Source: Silene noctiflora (lineage: Eukaryota > Streptophyta > Magnoliopsida > Caryophyllales > Caryophyllaceae). From it: a stretch of DNA of 51,501 nt. The stretch is taken from NCBI GenBank assembly GCA_009801015.1, contig VHZZ01001464.1, positions 21,341 through 72,841 on the forward strand. The letters run 5' to 3'. A program made the position numbers and the translations under genes. The notes beneath the pieces are model-generated. The model did no database searches. It saw nothing but the letters and a program-made list of their open reading frames with translations, and was not told where the DNA came from. Every line of letters begins with the position of its first letter. The first letter of the stretch is position 1. Shown one piece after another: positions 23,380 through 38,258 of this stretch.

Positions 23380-24597
23380 TTATAGATAACAGATTCGACC
23401 TATAATATTTCGAGTTCTATGTGATTGCATGAAGGTATATTATGCTTTAGCTTGTTTGTATTTGACAGTAGATGAGAGCTAGTTTGTGAGAAAGTATCAG
23501 CATTTAGTGTGTAAAGATTGTAAGCTAGTGATATGAAATAAAAGAATGATCTGCAGATTCAGAATGCATCTATAAGCTTCATTTCTATGAAATTTGAGAT
23601 AGTAAAGAAGACGACAATTTGCGCATAGGATTCTCAAAGACAGGCGCAGCAAACAAAATGATAATTGTTCAATAGTGTTATCAAATGTATGAGTGACTAG
23701 CTTTCAGGAGCTTGGACTTACAACAGATCCTGAATTTTACCGGTTTCAATGAGATTCAGAACTTAGAAGTAATTCAGGAATCAACAGTCGATTCTGTAAG
23801 ATTGGAGATGCAAGCGTCACTGGTTTTCCACTTTCGGATCCTAATTCACTGGTTATGTCGATCACTTAGCTAAGATTTTAGACTTCATGCTTTGCTATAT
23901 CGCAACCAACAAAATCCAGGTATTACTATGTTATACTCTAGAGTCTAGACCTACTGCTAGTTTAAAATCCTGTCTCCAAATGAAGCGCGAATCCATACAG
24001 CAGAAGAATAAAGAAGATAACTGCAGCATTAGTGCTCAGCTAAATATTTACGACAATACTCGTAGTTCTTTGGATATACTTTTCCTAGTAAGTGGACCGT
24101 GCTAGTTTGCAAGTACGCCTTTTAGTGCTAAGCAACAAGCCTAGACGAGTAAATTGGCTGCCGTAGAAATACATAACCCAAAACATATCCAAGTATCAGA
24201 CTAATATTTCACAGAAGAAATCGAATCACATGCTTAAAATGAGGTGCTCGAGTGTCATAACTCATATCAATACCCGAGTCTCGTGTATCGTACATGAGCA
24301 TGACTTATTATTGAGAACCTTATGGGGCTACGTATCAGAGATTCAGAAAATAAATTAATGGATGGCAACAAAAATTGAAGCAAAAACAGGAAAGAAGTGT
24401 CAGTGGAGTAGGAGACTAGTGGTACTCAAATATATTAAGGACAAGATCTTGTCTACAAAAACTAACTCAGGAAAGCATATAACACCAGTACTTTGTCACA
24501 AGCATCTCAAATAATAATTAATAATAATAATAATACAATAAAATAAAGAGCACTTGAGTATAAGATAACAAGCTAAATATCATGCATTTTTCTATAA
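23380..24597. other. 3' flank of the HD-Zip gene and intergenic DNA
   Basis: AATAAA at 23537-23542 is a plausible poly(A) signal about 160 bp past the stop. The 72-residue frame at 23887-24105 has no recognisable domain. No other feature. Confidence 0.5.
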
Positions 24598-24605
24598 CTA
24601 TAGCT

Positions 24606-25308
24606 TAGAGCTGTTCAAATGTGGGTTTGGGCCGGACATGGGCCGGGCCGTGAAGGAAACACCTGCCCTTTAAGACCTTAGTGGGTGGGTCGGGCCATAA
24701 TTATGGGCCAATTATCCTTGCCCTTTAGTGAAAAGTCGGGCGGCCCATGGGCTAATGGGCCATAACACGATACTTCAACTGTTAATTACGTATTCGGTAT
24801 AGAATGACTTATATTCAAGCTACGTTTTTATATCGCATACCTTGATATGAAATTTTAAGTGAGGTATATAAATTTATGTATAGTGAAGGAATACATGTAA
24901 GGTTGGAGGCCAAGATTGAACGTAAACATTATTGTTTGAACATTTATTTAATTTAGACGTTTTATTAATTAAAACATATAAATATTTTCGTTATATTTTA
25001 ATATTTTTTGTTTACGTATTATATTTTACATATTATTATTTTAGTGTTCCATATCCTTATAAAATTGATACAATTTTCTTTAAAAATGTCTTTTTTTAAG
25101 AATAAAAGTAACGGATTTAAATAGTAAACGGGCCTAATGGGCCGGCCCGTGGGCTTTTCTTGTTGTCCATACCCGCCCATTTAACTTGGCGGGCTGGGCT
25201 TGGCCCACCCTCTTAATTTTTCGGGTAAAAAATACTTGTCCAAGCCCACAAAATAAGCGGGCTAGGCGGGACTGGCCTAATGGGCGGTACGACCCGTGAA
25301 CAGCTATA
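24606..25308. mobile_element. Non-autonomous hAT element, 703 bp, perfect 8-bp duplication
   Basis: The ends TAGAGCTGTTCA and TGAACAGCTATA are inverted repeats with one mismatch. The exact 8-bp repeat CTATAGCT flanks it at 24598-24605 and 25309-25316. Subterminal blocks are rich in GGGCC/GGCCC and the core is AT-rich. No transposase. Confidence 0.85.
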
Positions 25309-25316
25309 CTATAGCT

Positions 25317-26700
25317 GCATATTGTGATATGTAACGTCAGAAAGTCAAGTTGTAAATGCAAACTTTCTATACATAGCATTATGATGATGATGTACTTCGA
25401 GAGCCTTCGTCGACAAAAAATATAAACAAGGTCAAGTTGGGGAAAGTAACTTTTGAATTAGTTGCCATGGTTGGTGTTTGTATGTATTGTATGATAATGA
25501 CTTGAAATTAGCGTACAGGAAACATACCACCAGTATTCCAATGCCGCCTAATTTACTGTAAGTTGTCACCGTGAGAAAGATGAGTTCAATGAAGTTTCTG
25601 TAAGTCATTTAACAAAGAGATAAACATGCTATTATTCAGAAAGATAATATGGTCTCAGCTAGCCAGTGCAAGAAACAGTCATTGTAAAACTCGAGTCATG
25701 TAAGTGAATAAGAAAGCGCTTCCTCAATTTTTGGCACACGGGGATTCCTCCGAGAGGCCATGGGGTATCTAACCCGATGGTTGGTGCAGTCTTGGATTCT
25801 TCATCTTTTGTTTCATATGTTTCAGCTGCAGTACTACTCTACACTAAAACATCAGTAACCATTGGCCAAGATTAGTTACCATTGGTCTTCCATGTACATG
25901 CGTACATGGTATATGGACATCAAACATTACCCCAACGCCTCAAGAGTTGCAGTCAATTGTGGAGTAAGAACATTAGATGTACACAGTCATACCCGCTCAA
26001 ACTGCTATACTCGAATGACCCATAATGTATCATAGGTGCATAACCAATTACTCATCACACCAAATTATCAAAATATTTCATAGTCATCCTATCAACTTAC
26101 AATACCATAAAAGACACAACAACAAAACCAACATTACCCCGGTGCCTCAATGGCTCCTGCAAATTGTCAGGTAAGGGGGGGTCGGATTTAACCACTACAA
26201 TAGGGATAGGAAACAGTACTAAACAGTGTAATTATGAATAAGAGGGACCAAAAATTAAAGTGAGAATGACAAAATCAATGAAAATATGATATGGGTCCTT
26301 TAGAAATGAAGTACAGAACATTGATTAAAAGAGACAAACGCAATTAAGGGAGTACAAAGTGACAGCATCAAAGGTCTTTTGGATTTAGCAACTGGGCAAT
26401 TAACAACTGTTTAATTAATAGCAGATAATAATTATTATAATTAATTGTTAATAAAAAATACTTACTGTTGTGCATTAACAAAAGCAAGATTACGTTTGCA
26501 TTATGGAAAAAAAAAGGCAGAAAAATAAAAGAAATTATTACCTTTTTGTCAAGGCATTCAAAGTAAATGTATGTTTGGCAAATGAAAGGGACTGCACTCA
26601 AAAGATTCTCCTATGAATTATTGTGGATCCCAAAAAGAGCAGCAAATCTAACATTCACTGTCGGTGCTTTGCTCAAATGGAATACTCTTTTTTTTTAGTT
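25317..26700. other. Intergenic DNA without a recognisable gene
   Basis: Only frames of low complexity are present. Nothing supported. Confidence 0.5.
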
Positions 26701-26801
26701 ATTAGTTTGGATAATCGGATATTTTGCTAAGTGATCCGAGGAGTGAATGGTGAACAGAGTAAAACTCTGGTCCGATAGTGCACAAGTTCAAAATTCAAAT
26801 C

Positions 26802-26941
26802 CCACCACTAGCCTAGTCTTTCTCAACCAAAGTCCCCAGTCAGATCAGGGTCAGGCCAGAGCAGACCCCGTCCACCACTAGCCTAGTCTTTCTCAACCAA
26901 AGTCCCCAGTCAGATCAGGGTCAGGCCAGAGCAGACCCCGT
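26802..26941. repeat. Perfect 70-bp tandem duplication
   Basis: The block starting CCACCACTAGCCTAGTCTTT and ending GCAGACCCCGT is present twice in direct succession, 26802-26871 and 26872-26941, with no difference that I can see. The sequence just upstream (TGGTGAACAGAGT, GTTCAAAATTCAAATCCCACC) is faintly tRNA/SINE-like. Confidence 0.9.
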
Positions 26942-27881
26942 CCTGACTCGGCATACTTAGCCCTCCTGTATATACAATTTCTGATTTCTGGAATTCATTA
27001 TTCATACCTTCATTGAGATTCGAGCGGAATGCCATGATTAGAACTGATATAGCTATTCTGATTTTGACTCAAAAGTGATCTCAACAGGCCGAGAGCCCAA
27101 GACTGGATTCAAACTCAAAATGATAGCCCAAATATAACTTAATTTGAGGTGTATCAGGCATGAAATTTACTTCTGCCTAAAATTAATGCAGAATACAGCA
27201 TACCTCATCTATCACTATTTTATGCGGCCGTCATAACTCATAACACATAAGGAGAGATGGGACAGTTAATAAAACCGAGTATGCGACAAGGATGATGGGA
27301 TAGAGAATCTCATCTCAAATCAAGCAGACCACAACAAGACGGCAGTGGCAATATTGCAACACGACACCAGTTCAGCAAATATTATCAGCTATAACACCAA
27401 TGTCTTTTACCTACTCCATCATACAAACACCACATCTACCAAAAACTGATCTGAGAATCTTGCGACATATTTTCAATTTATAGGGCAATTGAATTTACAA
27501 GAAAAGCACACGGATCGTGCAGAAATCCAAGTTGGCTTGACAACAGATAATTGGAGTGACAGTTGAGGCCAACGGGCAAAAACAGAAATTGCAGTTCAGA
27601 AACTTCGAAAAAACTCCCAACTTTAAATTTTGATATCAGACGGCAAACACAGAAGGATAACCAAATTAAGACCACATTAGTATTGCACAAAGCCAAAAGT
27701 TCCAGGAACTCAAATAAATAAAACCAAGTCATACACCTTATTGGTGACAATCCAGTACTAAAAAGATCTAATGTAGCTACTACAATACAACGTCCATAAG
27801 AGCCATAGTAAAGTAGCTTTGATCCCAACACCGACAGCATAAATGCGGTGCCAGAATACTGGCTGCAAAAAACTGATCGCT
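26942..27881. other. 3' flank of the ubiquitin-L40 gene
   Basis: The last few hundred bases before 27882 are probably the 3' UTR of the minus-strand ubiquitin-L40 gene. The 120-residue minus frame at 27478-27840 lies there and has no recognisable domain. Confidence 0.5.
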
Positions 27882-31587
<3,706 letters not shown>

Positions 31588-31693
31588 CTTCAATTCACCT
31601 TCCTTCCCCTCTTTCTCTTTTGCTTTCTCTCTAGTTCTTTGGTTCTCAGAAGCGGCGGAAGGTGTGATATCTTATTTTTGATGGTGTTTGTGG

Positions 31694-31701
31694 TATTTAT
31701 A
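31694..31701 (-). promoter_or_regulatory. TATA box of the ubiquitin-L40 gene
   Basis: The minus strand reads TATAAATA about 110 bp upstream of the ATG, implying a 5' UTR of some 75-80 bases, which is purine-rich. Confidence 0.65.
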
Positions 31702-31722
31702 CATGTATTTTGTTTTGTTGAT

Positions 31723-31731
31723 TTAGGGTTT
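31723..31731 (-). promoter_or_regulatory. Telo-box upstream of the ubiquitin-L40 TATA box
   Basis: The minus strand reads AAACCCTAA about 22 bp upstream of the TATA box. Telo-boxes are a known feature of plant promoters for ribosomal proteins and translation factors. Confidence 0.6.
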
Positions 31732-32588
31732 TTCTTGGGCTTTTTGCTGCGTTAGTTTGTCACCCTGTTTTACGTTAGTAGGTTATTATTCTAGCTGGCA
31801 AACTTAACCCGACTTGACCGAAAATCGATTCGGTAAATTTTGCAACTTGAAATCGACCCGATTTAATCCATTTGCAGTCCGACTCTCGGGATGACTTGAT
31901 GATCAATAATCTGAACTTAAGTCGATCCAATATAGGCCCGATAGGCGATAAGATTAACGAGCCGACAATTATTAAGCGTAATATTAATAATCAAAATAAA
32001 AACGAGCAAGTGTTACCCAGATAAGTTTGACTTACTATCAAAGTAACTCAACCAAAATAATAATCGAAAACTAAAATTAATGATCCCCGATAATGATCCC
32101 CGAACTTAGACCTGACAAAATTGTCCGACCCCACACTCGAACTCAAGACCAAGATTGACTCGGACCCGAATTGACCCCGCTCAATATAACTCAATTCAAA
32201 TGTTTTTTGTTGCAGACGAACATTGTCCATAAATAAATTGAATAATTGATAATAGTTCACCCGAAAATGCCTTGAATTCGAAATGTCCACCATGATCCGA
32301 CCCGACCTGAAATCTGCAAACCCAAAATTGACCAACCCGTTTACCATGTGGCCAAATTCGTCCAGACCTGACACAACCAATCCACCCGACTCAATTCAAA
32401 AAGGTATTATGACTCGATACTACATGCCCCGTCTTGACTCGCCATGACGACATGGACATGAAACAAAACTCAAAACATTTGAATTGTGAAATGTTTTTTT
32501 TTTTTTTTTTTTTTTTGAGGCGACATGGACGAAGTACACGAGTATTACAAGAACAAAACACCCTGACAAATCACACTTACATAGTTAC
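31732..32588. other. Intergenic DNA between divergent RPL40 and PGL3 genes
   Basis: Holds the divergent promoters. 31790-32410 is dense in ACCCGA/GACTTGACC words, the look of a decayed transposon, and a T tract of about 26 lies at 32493-32517. The 110-residue minus frame at 32048-32380 is not supported as a gene. Confidence 0.45.
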
Positions 32589-35500
32589 ATGGCATCTTCA
32601 ACTCAACTTTTCTCCCACTTACCTTCCACTCACTTTCATCAAACTAATCCAACACCAACATCAAAACCCACCTTCTTCCTCAAAACCCAACAAATCTTCC
32701 TCACCAAACCCTCAAATTCCTCCCCTAAGTTGACCATTTCACCCTTATCTTCAAAGGGTATTTGCAACTTCACCCGAAAAGCTTCAATGACACAAGCCAA
32801 TTCTCAAAAGGGTAGTTTAGGAAGTTTTGAAATATTTGATTCTGAAGAAACTGTTGCCATTTCATTGGCTAAATACACAGCTGAATTATCAGAAAAGTTT
32901 GTTAATTCAAGAGGGTTTTTCACTGTTGTTGTTTCTGGTGGTTCTCTTATTAAGTCACTTAGGTAAAGTTTGAATCTTTTTTTTGTGGGTTCTGCTTGTT
33001 TGTTTGTTTGTTTGTTTCCGTTGCGCGTCGGAGATTAATTTGTTAATTAATTTGATTTGAACAGGAAATTGGTGGAGGCACCATATGTGGATTCAATTGA
33101 TTGGTCAAAATGGCATGTGTTTTGGGTTGATGAAAGAGTTGTTCCAAAGGATCATCCTGACAGTAATTATAAACTTGCTTATGATGGATTTTTATCCAAG
33201 GTATGAACTTTTCTGGTGGTATTTGTTTGATGTTGCTTTTGTTTGTTCTTTTTAAGTTGGGATTTTTGATGAGTTGTTTGTTGTTACATAGTTTAGCTAG
33301 TAAGGTTTCTAGTAGAATGGTTGCAAGGGGTAGCGGTGGCGCCCCAAATCGTCTAAAAATAGTTAAGATTATCGAATTTTGCAGCCTGAATTCCCTGAAC
33401 ATAAGACCTTAGCATAATTGTAAAACAACACTAGACCTTAGCATAGTTAAGGTTATCGATTTGATTCAAAAATTGCTGGTTTTTAAATCATTATTTTAAG
33501 TGATTCGCTTGTTGGTTGATGCTAAGATCTCAAAGCTTTAATCGTCGAATTTTTGGTTCAGAATTGTTGGTTACATCACTCTTTAGTGTCTATCAGTTTT
33601 ACCAGTTACTTTAGCTTAATTCCTGAGTAATAATTCCGGAGTTGGTTGGTGCTAGGAGCTCGAAAACTTGATTCTTCTACATTATCGTTATAGTCGTAGG
33701 TTCAACCGTTAAAGTGGGTTATGTTTGGGTCACTCTAGAGTCGTAATGTGTCTCATTTATTCTAGAAATTTTTTTTGGCTTCAATAGCTCGTTTTTCTAT
33801 ATAGAGCTCAAAGTTTGAATATTTCACTTTGTAAAATTGTTTTGAATCTAGGTTGTTACCTTTAAAATACTGGGTGTGCTTTTTTATTCATCGAAACTGG
33901 TTTTATTGCTCAACTTGATTACTAGTTTGCGATAAGGAACTCAAAGGTTATATCTTTTGCTTCACAATGACAGTTTTCACATTTCTGTTGAAGTTGGTAC
34001 TGATCTTGTGTATCATTAATTCGTTATCTTTGAAATGCTGGATTTTATGTTTTATTAACTTATCTATTGTGTCGTGACTCGTGGCTTTAAAAGTCTGAAT
34101 ATTCTGCATTGCTGTGACTTTTTTCACGTCAAGTTTCTATATCTAGGCAGTAGGCACTCATGGTCTCTGATATTTGATTGAAACTGGTATTCGGCTCGAT
34201 TAGCTTATTAGATAGTGCTGTAAACTTCAGAAGTTTATATCTTGGCCTTTTTTTTGATAAGGTAAGAAAACAGTTTATATCTTGGCTTTGACGTGACTGT
34301 ATATAGGTCATGTTGCTTGCTTTAGATTCTTATGTGTCTCATTCTCATCGACAATTGCTTTTCAGCATATTAGTTGGTGTTGTAGTTCACAAAATTTGTA
34401 CTTTGTACTTGTTACGCCTTTTTGCCGAGGAAAACAAACATACATCTCATGGTTAGACAAAAAATTTAGTTCATCCGTCCCAAATGCCGTTATAAGAAGG
34501 CCGAGCAGTTTCTAGACTATCGTCAATTTTTGCATATATGCTATGGCCAGTTGGAGAACCAGCACTTAGTTATTCACCACCAGCTAAACTTCTTGGATCT
34601 TGATAAATAATGTTTGCATAAAACCTTTTATTGAATGATATGATTAAGATCATTTTCAAGAGAGCTCTTCATTTGATTCTTTTCCTATCGAGGTCATAGA
34701 ATGTCTGTAAAGTGGACAGCCAATCCAACCAGACCACCATACCTGGATTTAAAAATCGAGTGCTAGTTTGCAGTTTTTTTGTGACAAATAATAGAAAATA
34801 TCCTTTTTTGTTTCTGAAGAAGTATTTTAGCTCCCCCTATAAGGCTATAACAGATTTTTGTAAATGAATTTTTTTATGAACGGATTTCTACTTCAATGTC
34901 TGCAAGCTTGTGCAACCTCAAAATAGAAACTGAGACTACTTTCTACTTGCAATCTGATTAAATGACTGGTTGACTTTTGTTTTAAGGATAGGCTTTGTTT
35001 TGAAGGAATTAGTTCGAAACTTTTAGTAGGTAGGTTGACCTGAGAGATTTTTAATACTAGAAGGTATGGTGTGCAAGCTGTCTACGCCAAGGATTCTCCA
35101 TGCAAACTCGCGTGGTACATGTGTGGGACTTTACCACGGGACTTGGGTAGCATTTTATGCCAAAAATACAATTACTTTACTAAAATACCCTAACCTGAAC
35201 ACTTAGCCACGTAATCTGGAACTAGACTAGCTCTCACAAGCTCACTCACATACTCACGTACGCACCTACGGCAAGGCGTTCACCGCAAGCCATATTGATA
35301 GATGAGCTAACAATAGGACTAGATTCAAACCACAAGGTTATAGTTCTGACCGACGCCTTGCCCCCTTCATGATGAGGAAAGTGCTTACAGACGGTGGTTT
35401 CGCTTATGCCAAAAGTATGATTGCTTACAGATGGTGCTTACATGAATCTGTCCTTCTTGCCGAGAGACTTGAGTAACATAGTTCAGTGGTATTGATGGTT

Positions 35501-36364
35501 TGTACTTTATACTCCAAATTAGGCTGGTCAAGGAGATTGTTGCATGCTATGTTTGATTGTCCTCATGCAAGCACTCTCTTGTCAACTTTTATGTTAGAAC
35601 CGAAAAAAATCTAGGACCTGGCCATAGCACCCTGTAAGCGTCCTTTTGTTATGGTGGAAGGCTTGTTTTGAGGCATCACTTAACAAGCTTTCTTAACTTC
35701 CGATATACACTTTCATTGCTTCTGTTTTTAGGCATATACCTGCCTTCCATTGAAGCCTTCTTACTCGAACTATCAGGTTTAGGTGTTACAAAACAACCAA
35801 CTTGTAATTACCAAAGCATAGCTCTACTATTGTTCATGTTTCCTTAACGATGTTCATTTCTGGTGTTATATTGCTCATAGTTTTCAACTCTTTCAGGTTC
35901 CTATCCTCCCAGAACATGTACACGCTATCAACGACACTCTCCCGACCAAAGAGGCTGCCGAGGACTACGAAATCCGTCTCAAACAACTAGTGGACAGCAA
36001 AGTCCTAGCTACATCTGATGCCACCGGCTTCCCTAAATTTGACGCCATGCTTTTGGGAATGGGCCCTGATGGGCACGTAGCTTCTCTATTTCCAGGCCAC
36101 CCGCTTGTCAAGGAGGATAAAAAATGGGTCACCCATATAATGGACTCTCCGAAACCACCACCAGAGAGAATCACATTCACCTTCCCCGTGATCAATTCCT
36201 CGGCTTACATTGCTCTTGTGGTTTGTGGGGCTGGTAAAGCCGGTATCGTGAAGTCGGCACTTGGTGGCGACAATGAGAGTTCCGAAGTTTTGCCTGTTCA
36301 AATGGTTTCTCCAGAAGGAGAGCTGAAATGGTTTCTGGACAAGGATGCAGCGTCCTTGTTCTAG
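32589..36364 (+). CDS. PGL3: 6-phosphogluconolactonase, plastid type (PGL3/EMB2024)
   Basis: Hydrolyses 6-phosphogluconolactone to 6-phosphogluconate, the second step of the oxidative pentose phosphate pathway. Three exons: 32589-32962, 33065-33200 and 35897-36364, GT-AG introns (the first splits an Arg codon), total 325 aa. The first 65 or so residues are rich in Ser, Thr, Pro and Lys and almost free of acidic residues, as in a chloroplast transit peptide; a Met at 67 ([10 protein letters not shown]) could start a cytosolic form. Core motifs of the family: VSGGS at 115-119, FWVDERVVP at 144-152, and [15 protein letters not shown] at 224-238. The C-terminus is AASLF; it does not end in SKL, the peroxisomal tripeptide I recall for Arabidopsis PGL3. 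Intron 2 (2.7 kb) contains sequence related to intron 1 of the downstream TBC gene. Family assignment certain; plastid location inferred. Confidence 0.95.
33460..34455 (+). repeat. Intronic repeat, copy A (PGL3 intron 2)
   Basis: About 0.95 kb clearly related, in the same order and orientation, to 43945-44925 in the TBC gene. Shared words include GTTGGTTGGTGCTAGG, CTTTTGCTTCACAATGACAG, TGCTGGATTTTATGTTTTATTA (GGCTGG in the other copy), TGCATTGCTGTGACTTTTTT and TTAGTTGGTGTTGTAGTTCA. Within each copy the GTTGGTTGGTGC module occurs about twice. Similarity fades on both sides well before the exons. No coding potential or transposon ends seen. Confidence 0.85.
34247..34272 (-). mobile_element. 26-bp truncated retroposon tail with 14-bp duplication
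   Basis: The insertion reads on minus as TTCTTACCTTATC followed by A's, a retroposon 3' end. It is flanked by exact GTTTATATCTTGGC at 34233-34246 and 34273-34286. The related intron copy near 44740 has one uninterrupted GTTTGTATCTTTGGCTTTGA, that is, the empty site. Confidence 0.75.
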
Positions 36365-37164
36365 CTCTTGGCATCTCTTTGAAAATGTTGCAATGAGCAA
36401 AATTTTCTTGTAATGCTTATTTCTTTTCCCTTCAAATGTGACCGTAAGACTTAGCAGGTTTAAATAAATGTTCCAAGCAACGAGGCTTTGCATTAAGCTT
36501 TGCTGTTGTAAATTTTAGTTGCTCTGGAGTCGAATCTTGATACTATAATCTTTGAGCTTGGACGGGACATGAAGTGGTGAAATACCTAGGAGTTCTAGTG
36601 ACATCTAGTCTATGCAGAAGGTGTTCTTTTTTGTTAGTATCATTCTGTGTTGTACTCAAAAGGTCCACAAAATCAGATGTTGGTTTTTCTTAATCAAAGT
36701 CAATTCGAACAATCTGTCCTTGATTTTCATGATAGCAGATATATTCTGTATTTCAATATTGAATCAGATTGAAATGATTTTATGTTTCATCATTCGAAAA
36801 GGACCCTCTTATGTTTTCAACGTCGCGCACCAGTCTTGAGACAAGACTCACACAAGACTACTAATAATCTACCTTGGTTGAGTCTTGACCCCACCATGAT
36901 TGAAAATTATCCAAATTAGAGGTTCTCATGTGTCCTTTCTTTTGTAAAAATAAAAAGAAGTAATGTGGAAAAGTAGAAAAGTAAAGTCTGAGGTGGGTCT
37001 GACGGATAATGTATAAAGTATGAGTTAAGTCTGAACAATAAAGAAATAAAAAAAGTTAGTGGAAAGCTGATGTGGCAGAGTCTTAAGACTTTGAAGAGTC
37101 TGACGGATAATCTTACCTTACTCAATTACATAGAATTACAGGGGATTTATTCAATTACATAGAA
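36365..37164. other. 3' flank of PGL3 and intergenic DNA
   Basis: AGTCTTGAGACAAGACTC and later AGTCTTAAGACTTTGAAGAG with GTCTGACGGATAAT twice (37002, 37100) suggest a decayed TIR element at about 36830-37115. No gene recognised. Confidence 0.45.
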
Positions 37165-38258
37165 CTAGTTTTAACCCGCGTAAAATTGTGCGGGTTTGCT
37201 TCTTAAAATTGTTATAAAGTATATTGAATTAAATATATGTTATTTATATAAAAATACAAATTGTATTTAATATTTGTATTGATACATTCTTCCACTAACC
37301 TTAAATCCACATATTTTTACTGTATGTTCTTTTTAATTGATCAATTTTTGTCAATTGGTATAATTTATTGTACTTTATTAGTTGTAATTTATTAGTATCG
37401 TAAAACTTTGAACTGAATTATTTATTATTTAATTTAAAATATGAATTATTCATTATTCATTCACATTTACGTACAAAATATAAACATAAACATTTACCGA
37501 CAAAACATGGAGGTTTTTCAGAAATTAATTTCAGAGAAACTTACAATTGCTCATGAAAATGGGCAATGATTTTTTTTTTTTTGATCTTTTTGTTGGTTTC
37601 CCAAGTTGAAAAAATTATAGATCTGAAGCATTCATTGTTACTTTACAAAAATATTCACGTGTTCGATTTTTAATAATTAAAAAACATTTTTTTTTCTGAA
37701 TTTTTCAGCAAATATAACTTTGATTTGTATCAGGAAATGAAGAATTTCTGATTTTTATTCTCTTAATTTTTACCGTAAATATTTGTAACATTTTTTTTTT
37801 GCCTTTTTTATTTTTTTTCCTTAATTTTCAGCGGCGGAAACATTTTTTATGTCCTGAAAATAACAATTTATGATTTTCCCTTCATTTTCAAATGTGCGTA
37901 AAAAAAATCGAATCTTTTAATTATTTTAAAGGAAAATATTTCCTGGAATTGAACATTTACCCAAAACTACTTTTCCCAATTTATTTGAAGATGTACTGAG
38001 TAGTGACCTTGATCATTTAAAAATTGGAATATCATCTTTTATTAAAATTTTAATTATAAAATTTTATAAAAATTATAAAATTTTATACTATAATTATTAA
38101 ATGATTAAATTTCTGTAAAATGGAATATCATCATTTGGTAAACCTAATTGCACAAAATGTGCGGCAATTGTAAATGTGAGCCAATAAAAAAGGTAGATGT
38201 GTTAATGACGTGGCTTCACAAAATTGTTTTAAATGTTCTTGTATTTATATATATGAGA
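37165..38258 (-). mobile_element. Non-autonomous Helitron, about 1.09 kb
   Basis: On the minus strand the element begins TCTCATATATATAAATAC at 38258 and ends with a hairpin CCCGCACAATTTTACGCGGG, nine bases and CTAG at 37165. It lies between host A (38259) and host T (37164), as Helitrons insert between A and T without duplication. The interior is AT-rich with no Rep/helicase coding sequence. Confidence 0.75.

Noticed and set aside
26741-26810. tRNA-like sequence (TGGTGAACAGAGT, GTTCAAAATTCAAATCCC)
   Set aside because: It does not fold into a full cloverleaf by eye and lacks an acceptor stem; perhaps a SINE head, but no tail or target duplication is visible.
27478-27840. 120-codon minus frame
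   Set aside because: It lies directly downstream of the ubiquitin-L40 stop, in the probable 3' UTR, and has no recognisable domain.
32048-32380. 110-codon minus frame upstream of PGL3
   Set aside because: The region is made of repeated ACCCGA/GACTTG words and the product resembles no family.
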